This document shows positions 1-9,910 of a stretch of 64,000 bases of DNA, piece by piece. The stretch comes from Brachionus manjavacas (taxonomy: Eukaryota; Rotifera; Eurotatoria; Ploima; Brachionidae): positions 434,001-498,000 of the forward strand of contig JAHQIY010000032.1 in the NCBI GenBank assembly GCA_019054805.1, in the 5' to 3' direction. How positions within the stretch are numbered: position 1 is the stretch's first letter; the number at the start of each line of letters is the position of its first letter. Made by a program: the position numbers and the translations under genes. The notes under the pieces were generated by a model, which made no database searches, had not been told where the DNA came from, and was given only the letters and a program-made list of their open reading frames with translations.

Positions 1-648
1 TAATTAATGTTTTAATCGAAAAATGAAAGCTTACAGGAATGTGGGTCGAGTCCGCAATAGCTTTATTTTCGTGATAAATAAGCGCCTTTTAAGTCTAATA
101 AATTAAATATTTAGAAAGTAAACAAAATGTAAGCTTTTCGATATTTTTAATATTTTATGAATTTTTTAATTTTAACCAAAACGCATTTGTTCAGTGTTAC
201 CAATTAAATCTTAGTCTTTAAAATCTTAATAAGTCTCAAGTGTGTTCCTAATGTCGGAAGTGGATTTTTATTTTCAAGTATTAACTGTTTAAATATGATT
301 ATTTAAGTCGAAATTTAACTAAACAAATAAAATTCTTATAACATTGTAATTTGTTTAATTTTTTTTCTTTTTTACCTTAATGAGTTATTTTTAGACTCAA
401 AATCTGAGAAATTTGTTTCGAATTGCGCTTAGCACCAAAATTTATAAAATATTGAGATTTGAATTTTTTACTCAAACTAGCATTTTGAACTTACCGTAAG
501 ACTAATAATTTACTGCAGCATTTAAAATAAAATAATGTTATTTTTGCTTGACTATGAAATTTTAAATGCTTTAGTTTTTTTTTTATTTCAAAATTTAATT
601 TGAATCAACACATTTCTTGTAAAATTCAAAAAAAAATATATCGCAAAG
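1..648. other. AT-rich stretch, no assignable gene
   Basis: No long reading frame and no recognisable protein. A short frame at 23-105 could be the tail of a gene that starts before the window, because an AG acceptor-like site lies at 35-36, but nothing identifies it. The stretch just before 649 is the likely promoter and 5' leader of the SmE gene. Confidence 0.4.
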
Positions 649-1139
649 ATGGCTTTCAGAGGAAACCAAAAAGTTCAAAAAGTTATGGTCCAGCCCATTG
701 TAAGACACTAAAAGTGCTAAATTTTCTAAATGATTTAAAATTTTATTTTTAGAACTTAATTTTCCGCTATCTTCAAAATGTAAAAATTAAAGAGACAATT
801 TTTTAGATTTTTATTAAATTTCTCTAATTAAGAAATCCAAAGTTCAAATCTGGGTCTATGAACAAGTTAACTTGAGAATTGAAGGAAAGATAATTGTAAG
901 ATGAGCCAAAAAGCATCGATTAAATAACTTATTTTCTTCTAAGGGATTTGATGAATATATGAATTTAGTGTTGGATGATGCGTACGAAGTTCATCTGAAA
1001 AAGAATACTCGAACCAATCTAGGTATGTCTAGATAAAATGCTTTTCTTTTTTTTAAATAAATTTGTTTAAGGGCGCATTTTACTCAAAGGAGATAATATT
1101 AGTCTGATACAGCAAGTGATAGAAAAAGAAAATAAATAG
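649..1139 (+). CDS. SNRPE: Small nuclear ribonucleoprotein E (SmE), five exons
   Basis: Core Sm protein of the spliceosomal snRNPs. SmE joins the seven-membered Sm ring around the Sm site of U1, U2, U4 and U5 snRNA, which is assembled in the cytoplasm and acts in the nucleus. Exons 649-699, 753-779, 833-895, 944-1022 and 1072-1139 splice to 288 nt, giving 95 residues against 92 in human. Every intron (48-53 bp) starts GT and ends AG. The start [17 protein letters not shown] and the segments [40 protein letters not shown] and [14 protein letters not shown] follow the family almost residue for residue; they cover Sm motif 1 (about 34-65) and Sm motif 2 (about 76-88). The start is the first ATG and matches the family N-terminus. 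The last residues (EKENK) are a little longer than in human. Confidence 0.96.
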
Positions 1140-2950
1140 TTGTTTTTTTTGGCATTTTTTAAACCTTTTTGTTATCATTCGCATTAAACAAAACAATGTA
1201 TAATTATTATGTGTATCTCCATTTAATAAATGGTAAATTATAGCTGATTTTTAATTTATAAAAAGATTCTTTTTATTTCTTTTTGACGATATTTTGAAAA
1301 AAATTCGATTTTTAAGTCACGAACAGCCACAATTTCTGACAAAAAAAAACCGAAAAAATAAATCTACAAAGTAAACCAAAATTAAATTGAACTCAGTTTT
1401 TTAAAACTTCGTGATAAATAAAAATTTTTGAATTCAGTAGGTCTTTGTTTATCTATCAACAAAAAATCAAAATAGAAACCTTTACAATTAGAGAATCGTA
1501 GCTCATTTTTTTTAATTAAAGCATGTTTAATTGCGTAAATAATTTTTAAATGGATTCCCAAAAATTCTTATAAGTTTAATAAATATTTATGATAAAAAAG
1601 TGAAAACAGGTACGCAGATATAACAACTTTATGGTTAAAATTAATAATAAATTCTTCCCAAATAAATGAAGTTTTTTTTATGAAAATCAGTTTATTTTTA
1701 GCCTTGAAAATCTTTAAAAAAAAATTATTTTTTTTTAAAAAATCCAAAAATTTTCAATAAAAATGTTGCTCTTGTTCAGCTTAAAAATCAACCACAGTCT
1801 AATATTAATCTTATTCTTTCTTAATTTTGTGCCAAACCATTAAACTAATAGGATTTAGTCCTGGGAAATTAGATGAATTCTTCATCTAAATAGAAAATAA
1901 CAAAAAGAATCTTTTTATTTTTTTTTGTATGATCTTGATCAAAAAATATGTCGGACAAGGTGAATCCTATTTAATTTGTGTATTTGTTCAAGTTGATATA
2001 TAATCTATATCAAAAGATTTTTTAAATAACTAAAATTGTTTACTTTTTTTACTAAAGCTTTCAATTTTTGAGGTTTTTATTCATTACTTAAAAAGTAAAA
2101 TCATCCGATCCCAACTTCACATTCCTCAAAATTTTTATCTCCAAATTTAATTTTTATTTTGTTTATTTCCGCAATTAGTCTTGTTTTAGATGTTGAAGTT
2201 GAGGAAACTTTTTTGTTTTCATTAAGATTTTTTAGAGATTGTATTTGATTAAATGGGCAAGAATTAGACTTGAAAATTTTGAAAATTTAATAGGAAAATA
2301 ATATTTGATTAATAAATGATTAATTTTTGAAAATCAATCGATGTAATCATTTTTTTCAGAGATTTAGTTACACGGAAGTCGGAAAAATACTTCATTATTC
2401 CAATTTAAACCTTGTTTTTTTATTTTTTGACTAATTTTATAAATTTATTGACTTTATCGAAACAAAATGCTTTTTTTATTGTTTTTGCTAGTTGAAGTTG
2501 AAGTAATTTTTTTAACAATATTTTAGAATTTAAATAAAAAAACATTTTAAAACAAATATTTTCAAAAATATAAACTTAAATAATCAAATTTAAAAGATTA
2601 TTTAATTTTTAATTTAAATAATTTAAAATTTTAAGCATAAATTGGATTTATTTTTAAATTCAAGTTAGAATATAGAATAAATTAAATACTTGTTTAGGTT
2701 GAAAAATGCGTCGCTGTAAATCTGATAACCTTAGTCACGTTCATCTATCTCCATCCATTCTTCTCGGTATCAGGCTTTGTTAGACAGTATTGCAAGTTCT
2801 TTGCATTAACTCGCAAGTTCAGTTTATTAGTTCTAGATATAATGGATCTAGATAAGATTTTGTGCCAAAAATTTTGGATGCTAAGTAAAAAAACGCTATC
2901 AGAAATCTTTATCGCACTCATAGATTGCATATTAGATCGTATTTTTTTCA
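1140..2950. other. AT-rich intergenic stretch
   Basis: About 1.8 kb of homopolymer-rich sequence after the SmE stop. An AATAAA-like signal at about 1225 could serve SmE. No reading frame, inverted repeat or RNA gene was recognised. Confidence 0.4.
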
Positions 2951-3022
2951 CCTTATCTCGTGTCTCCGGAACAAACATGCCAATTTTGCAAATTAAGATT
3001 TTCAAAAACAAAAAAAATTTTA

Positions 3023-3343
3023 ATGGCATCAAGTATTCCAGAGTATGTGTCGGATGATGAAGTTGAGATGGAAGATGAAGCTGATTGCCCAACTCAACGA
3101 AGCTGCAAATGGATAATTGAGGAAAACTACCCAAACAAAGAAGCAGCATTGACAATATTAAACGAAGAAAGAACATGAAGTTATCATTATGAAAATAATA
3201 CTCAAGATGGAAAAAAGATTTATTATAAATGTAAAAAAGCTAAATTGAGAGATCCACAGTGTCCAGTTGTCTTTTTGTTCGACAGTCGCAGTGACGGTGC
3301 TATTGATTTAAGAAACGAGAATGAAATTGATCATAGCAATTAA
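3023..3343 (+). pseudogene. Broken FLYWCH-type transposon protein fragment
   Basis: The frame reads an acidic leader (SIPEYVSDDEVEMEDEAD), then KWIIEENYPNKEAALTILNE, a TGA stop at 3176-3178, and then SYHYENNTQDGKKIYYKCKK with a later CPVVFLF and a terminal acidic/His end before TAA at about 3343. The pattern of a tyrosine/tryptophan strand, YYKC, then a second cysteine and a late histidine is that of FLYWCH-like zinc fingers carried by MULE-type transposases. The in-frame TGA stands where such fingers usually have Trp, so the piece is probably dead. No transposase domain follows. It is unlikely to be a host gene; assignment to a particular transposon family is inference. Confidence 0.5.
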
Positions 3344-3380
3344 CAAGCATCTAACCGGTTATCTGATGAAATAAATCAAT

Positions 3381-3811
3381 TTTTCTCTTTTAATTTTGAC
3401 AAGCTTTGTTGATTCTTTCTTTTTATACATTTTATTTAATATTGTTTAATTAGTTTAATTTTTAATTTTTAAAAAAAAAAGATTTTTTTTTAAAAGACTG
3501 ATTTTAAAGTTTCATTACTTTTTCATTAAGCTCCCCTCAACTCACCGATTCTATGACATAAATCTGAAAAGATGATATTGATTTAATATTTACCAGTGTA
3601 TTATTTTCTGTTTCCTAAATTTTTAAAAATTTCCATTGCTTCCAACGTTTCACGACCAATAAAATTTTTTTCGCAATCAAATACCACATATAAAGCAACT
3701 GAGCTAAGAAGCTCTAAATTTGTAAAGTTCTATTTAATATAAAATAAAATATTAAATAAAATATATAAAAAGAAAGAATCATCAAAGCATGTCAAAATTA
3801 AAAGAGAGAAA
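3381..3811. repeat. Inverted repeat, ~64-bp arms
   Basis: The arm at 3381-3443 (starting TTTTCTCTTTTAATTTTGAC) is found in reverse complement at about 3748-3811 with only a few differences. The arms are separated by about 300 bp. This is the shape of a foldback or MITE-like element, directly downstream of the FLYWCH fragment. Target duplications were not resolved. Confidence 0.6.
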
Positions 3812-3895
3812 TCGTGGCGAAAGCTTTTTTTCGGTGGTCCATATGCGAAATCCTAAATATTTGACATTTGAACGGTTGTGCAGTCCGAAGGAAAG

Positions 3896-4112
3896 GTCCT
3901 AGAGCTTAGCTCTAAATTGCACTTGAAAGAACACAAAAATTTGCACTAGAAAAGAAAAGTGGTGGGGGCCAGAAAGGCGGGCTTTAAGTTCTAGCCATAA
4001 AAAATGAACCGTAAATTTTTTTGGTTCTTTTTTATTTTAAAGATCTGTGCAGCAAAAATTAAAAGTCCTAGAGCTTAGCTCTCAATTGTGCCTGAAAGAG
4101 CATAAAATTTTG
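3896..4112. repeat. Two direct copies of a ~48-bp motif
   Basis: Two copies begin GTCCTAGAGCTTAGCTCT, at 3896-3943 and 4065-4112. They share the continuation AATTG, CTTGAAAGA/CCTGAAAGA and a final TTTG. Each copy is preceded by GTGCAG. The core GAGCTTAGCTC is itself palindromic. Function unknown; probably repeat debris. Confidence 0.6.
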
Positions 4113-4599
4113 TCCCAAAAAAACAATTGAAGAAAGTTTATTTAATTATTCCTTTAGTCTCCAAGAGGTGGTCCGTGTTTTAGCAATAACCACTAGGGAT
4201 ACTTCAAAAAAAAAAAATTTAAGTTAATAAAATGAGATAAAAAAAATCAAAATAAAGTAAATAAGCAAAAAAAAATGAAAGTTAATAAGACGTAGATTGT
4301 TACATGTGACACATGTTTACATAGTTCAGGTTTTAGGAAAAAAGGAGGAAATACAGTCTAGTCTGGATAATACGATGTGTTTGGGCGGAAATAATGGAAA
4401 TCGTATTAACCAATATCGTATTAATCAAATTTGCCTGTTAAAGGATGGGAAGAAAAAAATTGAAAATAAATTTTTTTCAAGGAATTATTGTTTAATTAAA
4501 AATAATAAATAGATTAAAAAGAAAAATATTTATCAATTTTACTTTGAAAAGACTGATCGACGCTACAAAATTGATCCATTTTAGACAACTGATCAATGA

Positions 4600-5000
4600 A
4601 TAAAGAACAGTCTTTGTTCTTTTGGGAAAAATACAATCGTAGTTTATCTATGCAATAGTTTTAAAGGTTATATTAAGCCTTTTTTTAAATCCGTCTAACC
4701 ATCCATTGCTAGCTTTAAAATCAGTTTGATTTAACAAAGTTGCATATTTAATATCCTGGGCTTGAATCAATGGACCGTTAAGAGTAATATTTAAATGACA
4801 TAACTGATTTTAACCAGTGATCAAGGGCCTCTTCAATTTTAACATAATTAGAACCTCTCATTCTTTTAGAGCTACGATTGATTAAATTATTTTCATATAA
4901 GTTTTTTATCTTTTCCTGATTCTCTGCCTTAAGAATAGAGGAAACAGTACTTTGAGGTCTTTTATATTTTTCACAAGTTCTGTGACAGTAAGATTATTAT
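4600..5000 (-). pseudogene. Tigger/pogo transposase N-terminal fragment, frameshifted
   Basis: Read on the minus strand, from high to low coordinates, one frame gives LTVTELVKKYKRPQSTVSSI and then SSKRMRGSNYVKIEEALDHW. After a frameshift near 4800 it continues GPLIQAQDIKYATLLNQTDF and KASNGWLDGFKKRLNI. This is the CENP-B N-terminal helix-turn-helix (psq-type) followed by the Tc5/CENP-B DNA-binding domain with its hallmark phrase FKASNGWL..F..R. Such domains bind the terminal repeats of pogo-like elements. The frame is broken and there is no DDE catalytic domain, so it cannot be active. Confidence 0.75.
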
Positions 5001-5069
5001 TATTAAAATCATTCGAAATTTCAAGTTTTTTTGATTTAAAGATTATTATCGTATTAAAAACGATGAATT

Positions 5070-5765
5070 AGCACTGATTTGTAGTAGAAGTAGTAGTAGT
5101 TTTGACTGTAGCTGGCAAGCCAGCGAGTGTGCTGATAAGGCACACTATGACAGCTGATGTGCCTGCTTTAAAGCTGTTAACATTGGGGGCTTCAACTAAT
5201 TGATTTGGCAGTGAGTTCCATATGTTAGCGGTTCTGTTGAAAAAAAAGTTATCTCTATGTTGGAGCCTCGAAATTTCTTTGTGATATTTAAAGCAGTGAC
5301 CTCTTCCTTGGATTTTAGTGACATTAAAATTGTTGCTTTTTTCAACCATTTCTATTCCATGCATGAACTTGTATAATTGAATTAGATCACCTCTTTTTTT
5401 TCTTTCCACCAGATTTGGAATGTTCAAAGCCTTCAATCTGCTTTCATACGGTTTGTTTCTAATTGAAGAAACAAATTTCGTAGCTCTGCGTTGAATCCTC
5501 TCAAGATTCTCACAATCCGACTTAAGAAATGGAGACCATACAGGCACAGCAAATTCCAAAAGAGGACGAACAAAAGTTAAATACAATGATCTAAATAACT
5601 TACTATCAAAACTTCGAATGATTTCCTGATGCGACCCAACATTTCATTTGCTTTGTTTGTAGCCTCTATCACTTGATTTTTCCATTTGAGATTTGTATTG
5701 AAGATAACTCCAAGATCTCTTTCGGTTTCAGACGTTGATTTGTTTGTTTTATTCTGAATAAACCT
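5070..5765 (-). mobile_element. 5'-truncated CR1/L2-like LINE, C-terminal part of RT ORF
   Basis: The minus-strand frame 5586-5068 reads FVRPLLEFAVPVWSPFLKSD, then ENLERIQRRATKFV, RLKALNIPNLVERKKRGDLI and NIWNSLPNQLVEAPNVNSFK. These are the conserved C-terminal blocks after the reverse transcriptase domain of CR1/L2/Jockey-type LINEs. Remains of the preceding part (TSETERDLGVIFNTNLKWKN) extend to about 5765 in another frame. The 3' end is a short (TAGTAG)n-like tract at about 5083-5098, as in two other LINEs here. It sits inside the Tigger-like element. Inactive. Confidence 0.8.
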
Positions 5766-5937
5766 ATCGTATTAAAGAAACATCGTATTAACAAATAAAT
5801 TTAACATGTTATATTATTGGGGATTGTAAATTATGAAAAAAAATATCGTTATAAAGCGAATATCGTATTAATCAGCATCGTTATAACAAGACTCGACTGT
5901 AGTAAGGTAGCAATTACACAATGGAGTTGGGTATTCA

Positions 5938-6185
5938 ATATATCTTGATTTGAAACTTCTTTTGTGTTCCAGCTTCATGATGTACGATGTTGGAGGGAGT
6001 TTCATGTTTTAACTTAAGGATAGATCTTACTGCTGTATTCTGAATTGATTGTAGTTTTTTGATATTATTTTCTGAAAATGAGTTCAAGCGAGGAAAAGAA
6101 TAGTCTAAAATTGATCCGACCAAAGATTTATATAAATTTCCTAGTGTGTTTTGAGTGAGACCCCATTTTTTAATTGACAATATCT
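5938..6185 (-). mobile_element. Short LINE fragment of a second family
   Basis: The minus-strand frame reads KKWGLTQNTLGNLYKSLVGS, then ILDYSFPRLNSFSENNIKKL and QSIQNTAVRSILKL. This matches in pattern the region just after the reverse transcriptase in another non-LTR family (GLT..TL..LYKSL....LDYS, then LQ.IQN.A.R.I). The framing differs from the 5070-5765 LINE. It is a fragment only, just outside the right end of the Tigger-like element. Confidence 0.6.
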
Positions 6186-6879
6186 TTACAAAATTTAGCG
6201 TACAAATTAAAAGATGTTACTTTTTATATTTATATTTTACCTAAAATTATATAATAGATATTTATCATAATAATAAAACATTGATCTAATTATAAAAAAA
6301 TAATGACAAAATCTAAATTATTTACTAATGCATTTAAAATTAATTACTTATCATTATATATTAAATACTGATCAAAATATTTATTTTAGTAATCAATTAA
6401 GTCTTCTCGAAGACCAGAAAATTGACAAAATCGAGACTAGACATAGAAATCTGCTGAACAGGTACGTTCCAATGGCTAATTGACTTCTTAAGATACTTCA
6501 AATTGTGTCAACTTTCTAATGTTTTTTTATTTAAACTATTTTTTTAACATTTTAAAATTTAAAAATAATAAATAAACAATTTGAAAAAAAAACAAAAAAA
6601 AACAATTTTTTCATTATATATCTTTTTTGTTTATTTTTTTATATCAAATGATTAGTTGTGCATCAATATAAAATATATATGCCTATTAAATTAAACTCGT
6701 TTAGAAAGTTAAATAAAAAAAAAAAAAAAAAAACTTAAAAAAAAAACTAAAAATAAAATAAAATAAAAAGAAAACAAAAAAAACATAATTGATTTATTTT
6801 TAAAAAAAATTTTGATAACAGATTAAAAATTGTTCATTGGTTTTATCAGCAGCAATAGAAAAGCAAGCAAACGAGTGAA

Positions 6880-8514
6880 TTAGTCGTCCTGGGCGATGGA
6901 CGCGTCCAAACTTGGGTACATTCTGCGCTTAGACGGTGGAACCAAGTGGTCCGGAAGTGTGTTGGGCAACTCGTGACCATTGAGCTTGATCTTGATCAAA
7001 TAATTGGCCAGAGCCCATTCGTCTCTGTCAAGCATGCCGTCTTTGTCGCAGTCGGCCAAGCGCCACACCTTGGCCAGCACCGAATTGGGCAATTTGGACT
7101 TGACCAACTCGGCCTTGGCCGTAGCTCCGCTGATTTTGCCGCCCACCGGACTCAAAGTGTCGAATAGTGCGTCGTACTCGGCGCGCTCTCGCTCCACTGC
7201 CCACGCTTCCTCGCCAAGGCCCGCGTTCACCCCCTCGGTTTGTCCGATGCCGAACGGACCATCGGAGTCGTCGAACGCGCCGCCCTTCACTCCGCCAGGC
7301 GACTCCAAGTGCGCTCGCGTCTCCTCTTTGGGCAGCATCTGCATCAGCTGGGTTATGTCGCTCGTGAGCATACTCTCCACTTTGTCCACGAGCCTCTTGT
7401 CCAGCGATTTGAACTGCTTGAAGTCGAACTGCTCGAGTATTTCTCGCATGCGCTGAATGTTGGGAAAGTCGCCGGGCGATATGTTGTGCACGCGGTGTAT
7501 CTTGTCGTAGATTTTGTCCAAATTTTTGATGAGCTCTTTTTTTTTCGACTCCTTGCCGAACACGGACGGCATTTCCTCCTTGAGCTCGCTGATGATGTAC
7601 GCGTGGACCTTGGCGAGGCGAGCGCGCTTGATCAAGTCGTTGAGCTTGCGGAGGGCAGCGTTTTTGGGCAGGCTCTGCAAGTCCTTGAACAAGTCCTGGG
7701 ACTCGAGCTCGAAGAGGCGGCGCAGCGTGTCGTAGTTGAACGGCTGGTCCCAGAACGAGCCGATGTAGACCCGGGCGACCTCGGGCGTGTTCAGCACTTT
7801 GCCCAGCGACCACATGAGCGCGCCGTACACCCGCATCAGCTGCTGGTGGTCGATCATGTCGGCCTTGTTGAGCACGATGCGGATCTTCTCGTCGTTGCGT
7901 CTGAGCACTTCGATGGAGCGCTTGAACTCGTCGGATATGTCGAGCTTGTGGGCGTCGAACAGCAGCAGGATGCGGTCGCACCGCTCCGCGAACCACTCGA
8001 GCACGGCGGCGTAGTCGTAGCCGCGGTCCAGCCGCTGCTTTTCGCCGGACAAAATTCCCGGCGTGTCGATAAACGAGATGCTTTTGAGCACCTCGTTCGA
8101 AAGCTGCGAGCACTGGAATCGGTTGAGAAAGGCGTTGCCGAATTTAGACAGCGGCTTGAAGTTCTTTTTGGGGTCGACGACCAGCGCGTTGCCCGGTATC
8201 ACGTTCTCGTGCTCGTTGTGCATCACTGCTATGAACGAGTCGGTGGTGGGCTCGGGCCCGATCCGGATGCCCGGAAAGTCGGACTCCAGCAGGTAGCGGA
8301 TGAACGAGGTCTTGCCCGTCGAGTACTGGCCCACCAGCAGCACCATCGGCTTCGACTCGAAGTCCGAGTCGTCCAGCACCGGCGAGTGGAACTCGTGGAA
8401 CTTGTATGCTTGCTCCAGCGGCAGCAGCTTCGACCGGTACACTTTCTTGAGCCCGTCGATCACCGAGTCGAACGCTTCGCTTGTCTCCTTGTCCCGATGA
8501 AAGTACTTTAGCAT
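6880..8514 (-). CDS. EHD: EH domain-containing protein (EHD1/RME-1 family), intronless
   Basis: Dynamin-like membrane-remodelling ATPase that tubulates and severs endocytic recycling membranes and binds NPF-containing partners through its EH domain. 544 residues from the ATG at 8514, close to human EHD1 (534). An in-frame TTG two codons upstream is not needed, and MLKYF fits the family start better. Visible parts: EHD N-terminal helix with FHEFHSP (about 39-45); P-loop GQYSTGKTS (62-70); DTPGILSGEKQR (150-161); NKAD (216-219); the helical region KRARLAKVHAYIIS (296-309) and FGKESKKKEL (319-328); linker VKGGAFD...GPFG; C-terminal EH domain (about 441-538) with the pocket Trp in VWRLAD and an EF-hand loop beginning DCDKDGMLD. 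No introns, and base composition far richer in GC than its surroundings. An AG acceptor-like site lies just before the start (TTTAG at about 8524-8528), which could end a 5'-UTR intron or take a spliced leader. Confidence 0.96.
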   Translation of the reverse strand: MLKYFHRDKETSEAFDSVIDGLKKVYRSKLLPLEQAYKFHEFHSPVLDDSDFESKPMVLLVGQYSTGKTSFIRYLLESDFPGIRIGPEPTTDSFIAVMHNEHENVIPGNALVVDPKKNFKPLSKFGNAFLNRFQCSQLSNEVLKSISFIDTPGILSGEKQRLDRGYDYAAVLEWFAERCDRILLLFDAHKLDISDEFKRSIEVLRRNDEKIRIVLNKADMIDHQQLMRVYGALMWSLGKVLNTPEVARVYIGSFWDQPFNYDTLRRLFELESQDLFKDLQSLPKNAALRKLNDLIKRARLAKVHAYIISELKEEMPSVFGKESKKKELIKNLDKIYDKIHRVHNISPGDFPNIQRMREILEQFDFKQFKSLDKRLVDKVESMLTSDITQLMQMLPKEETRAHLESPGGVKGGAFDDSDGPFGIGQTEGVNAGLGEEAWAVERERAEYDALFDTLSPVGGKISGATAKAELVKSKLPNSVLAKVWRLADCDKDGMLDRDEWALANYLIKIKLNGHELPNTLPDHLVPPSKRRMYPSLDASIAQDD

Positions 8515-8520
8515 GGTCAA

Positions 8521-9340
8521 TTCTAAAGTGGAATAAGCATTTATTATTTCTTAATAATAAGCATTCATCTATTATTTTAGACTATGAAAAATTTTTTTTT
8601 TTTTTTTTTCTAAATTAAAGTATGCTGAGCTGTGAACAGAAATAGTGAATCATCTAGTTACTCAGAAATTACGTCACCAACAACTACAACAACGAAAAAA
8701 TTAAGAGCATAAATTATAATAAAATTTTTTATTTATTCGGAAAAAAAGTCCAAAAAAAAAGAGTCGATAATGGATGTGATAATTTTTTTTTTTTTTTTTC
8801 TATGAGGGTGCTAGAATTGAAGTTTAATTTATATTAAAATAAACAAAAAAAAATTTCTCTTTTTCTAGATTAAAAATAGGCGATTCGGTTGCAGAGATTT
8901 TGCACGACCTGAATCTATTTGAGATCTAGCAAAATTTGCTAACCAGCACTGTAAGCGATTGATGTACAAAACAATGAACTAAAAAAATGAAGACAACTTA
9001 TGCATGCACCAAATTTGAGTCTTTATTTTTTTGGTTTAAAAAACAAAGAGTACATTTAGCTTCAAATTAAAGTATCCATTTGTTGATTTTCGAGTTAAAT
9101 AAATAGAAAAAAAGCCACTGTCTTCAATTTCGAGACCAGCAAAAAAAAAAGAAGAAATTCACCATGTTCAAATAATAACTCGTTATGTACTCGGTGTAAA
9201 ATGGTAATGAAAAAAAAGAGGTTTTTATTGTCCAAGTGGTTGTAACAAAATAAAATAAAAAGACAATTAAAAATTGATAAATTGTAAGAGGTGACAAGTG
9301 AAAAGTAATTAAGTATTGAACTTAAAAATAACTCTTTTTA
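8521..9340. other. Upstream region of the EHD gene
   Basis: AT-rich sequence with T-runs at 8590-8610 and 8783-8800. It should hold the promoter and any 5'-UTR exon of the minus-strand EHD gene. No specific motif or second gene was recognised. Confidence 0.35.
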
Positions 9341-9358
9341 GTATATTCGGCTTGAAAC

Positions 9359-9894
9359 AACAAACCTAAGACTGATAAACAATCTACATAAGACTAATGC
9401 CAGATTAAAACAATTACAAATAGATTTCTTTGAAAGACAACAAGTTTACAAAATCAATCATCAAAGAGCTGTTAAAAATAGGAGATCAGAATGACTATGT
9501 GAATAGTATTCTCAGTATATTGAATGAAATACAGTATGAGAATGACATTGGCCTTCTAGAGAAATGTAAATACCACAGATACTTAAATGAATTAGAGCTC
9601 GAAACGTGTAAGAAAAACAACACCGTACTTGAAGAACTACGCGAAGTGTTTAATCGAAACGGTCAAACAGCAGCCGTTTATAGCCTTTTAAGATACGACA
9701 ACAATACAAACAGTGTAAATAGTTAAAAACTTTCATTAAATTTTTTTTTTTTTTTTTGTTTTTTTTTATAATTTTGACTATTTTATTATATTTTATTCTA
9801 AAACTAAATATTGGCAAATACATCGCCACCTTAACGGGGCGTTGAGCAAGTGGTCGATTTACGGCCTCAGCCATAGATATAAATAAATAAATAA
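9359..9894 (+). mobile_element. 536-bp retroposon with perfect 16-bp target duplication
   Basis: The 16-mer ATATTCGGCTTGAAAC occurs at 9343-9358 and again at 9895-9910, bracketing the insert exactly. The insert ends in an (ATAA)n tail at about 9878-9894, preceded by GC-richer sequence containing GCCACCTTAACGGGGCGTTG. Target-primed retroposition leaves this signature. Inside, one frame (9424-9726) encodes about 100 residues ending YSLLRYDNNTNSVNS before TAG/TAA; it has no ATG and no domain I recognise. It could be the tail of a LINE ORF or a SINE-like element with a chance frame. The unmutated duplication suggests recent insertion. Confidence 0.8.
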
Positions 9895-9910
9895 ATATTC
9901 GGCTTGAAAC

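Larger units (their letters stand above)
4354..5900 (-). mobile_element. pogo/Tigger-like DNA transposon carrying a nested LINE
   Basis: The left end reads TA then CAGTCTAGTCTGGATAATAC. The right end, in reverse complement, reads TA then CAGTCGAGTCTTGTTATAAC. Both ends are followed inward by repeated ATCGTATTAA-type motifs (4397-4432; 5766-5885). A terminal CAGT and a TA duplication fit the pogo/Tigger branch of Tc1/mariner. Inside, on the minus strand, lie the remains of a CENP-B/Tc5-type DNA-binding region (separate entry). A 5'-truncated LINE at 5070-5765 interrupts it, so the LINE arrived later. The catalytic DDE region is missing. Confidence 0.75.

Noticed and set aside
37-64. tRNA-like T-arm (TGTGG GTCGAGT CCGCA) at the left edge
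   Set aside because: The stem and loop fit a T-arm, but no acceptable anticodon arm lies upstream, the first loop base is G rather than T, and the 5' half would lie outside the window.
2745-3176. Minus-strand 143-codon frame overlapping the FLYWCH fragment
   Set aside because: The plus strand carries the recognisable zinc-finger-like pattern; the antisense frame has none.
7028-8511. Long antisense and alternate frames across the EHD gene (up to 423 codons)
   Set aside because: They mirror the GC-rich EHD coding sequence, have no domain, and arise from its codon bias.
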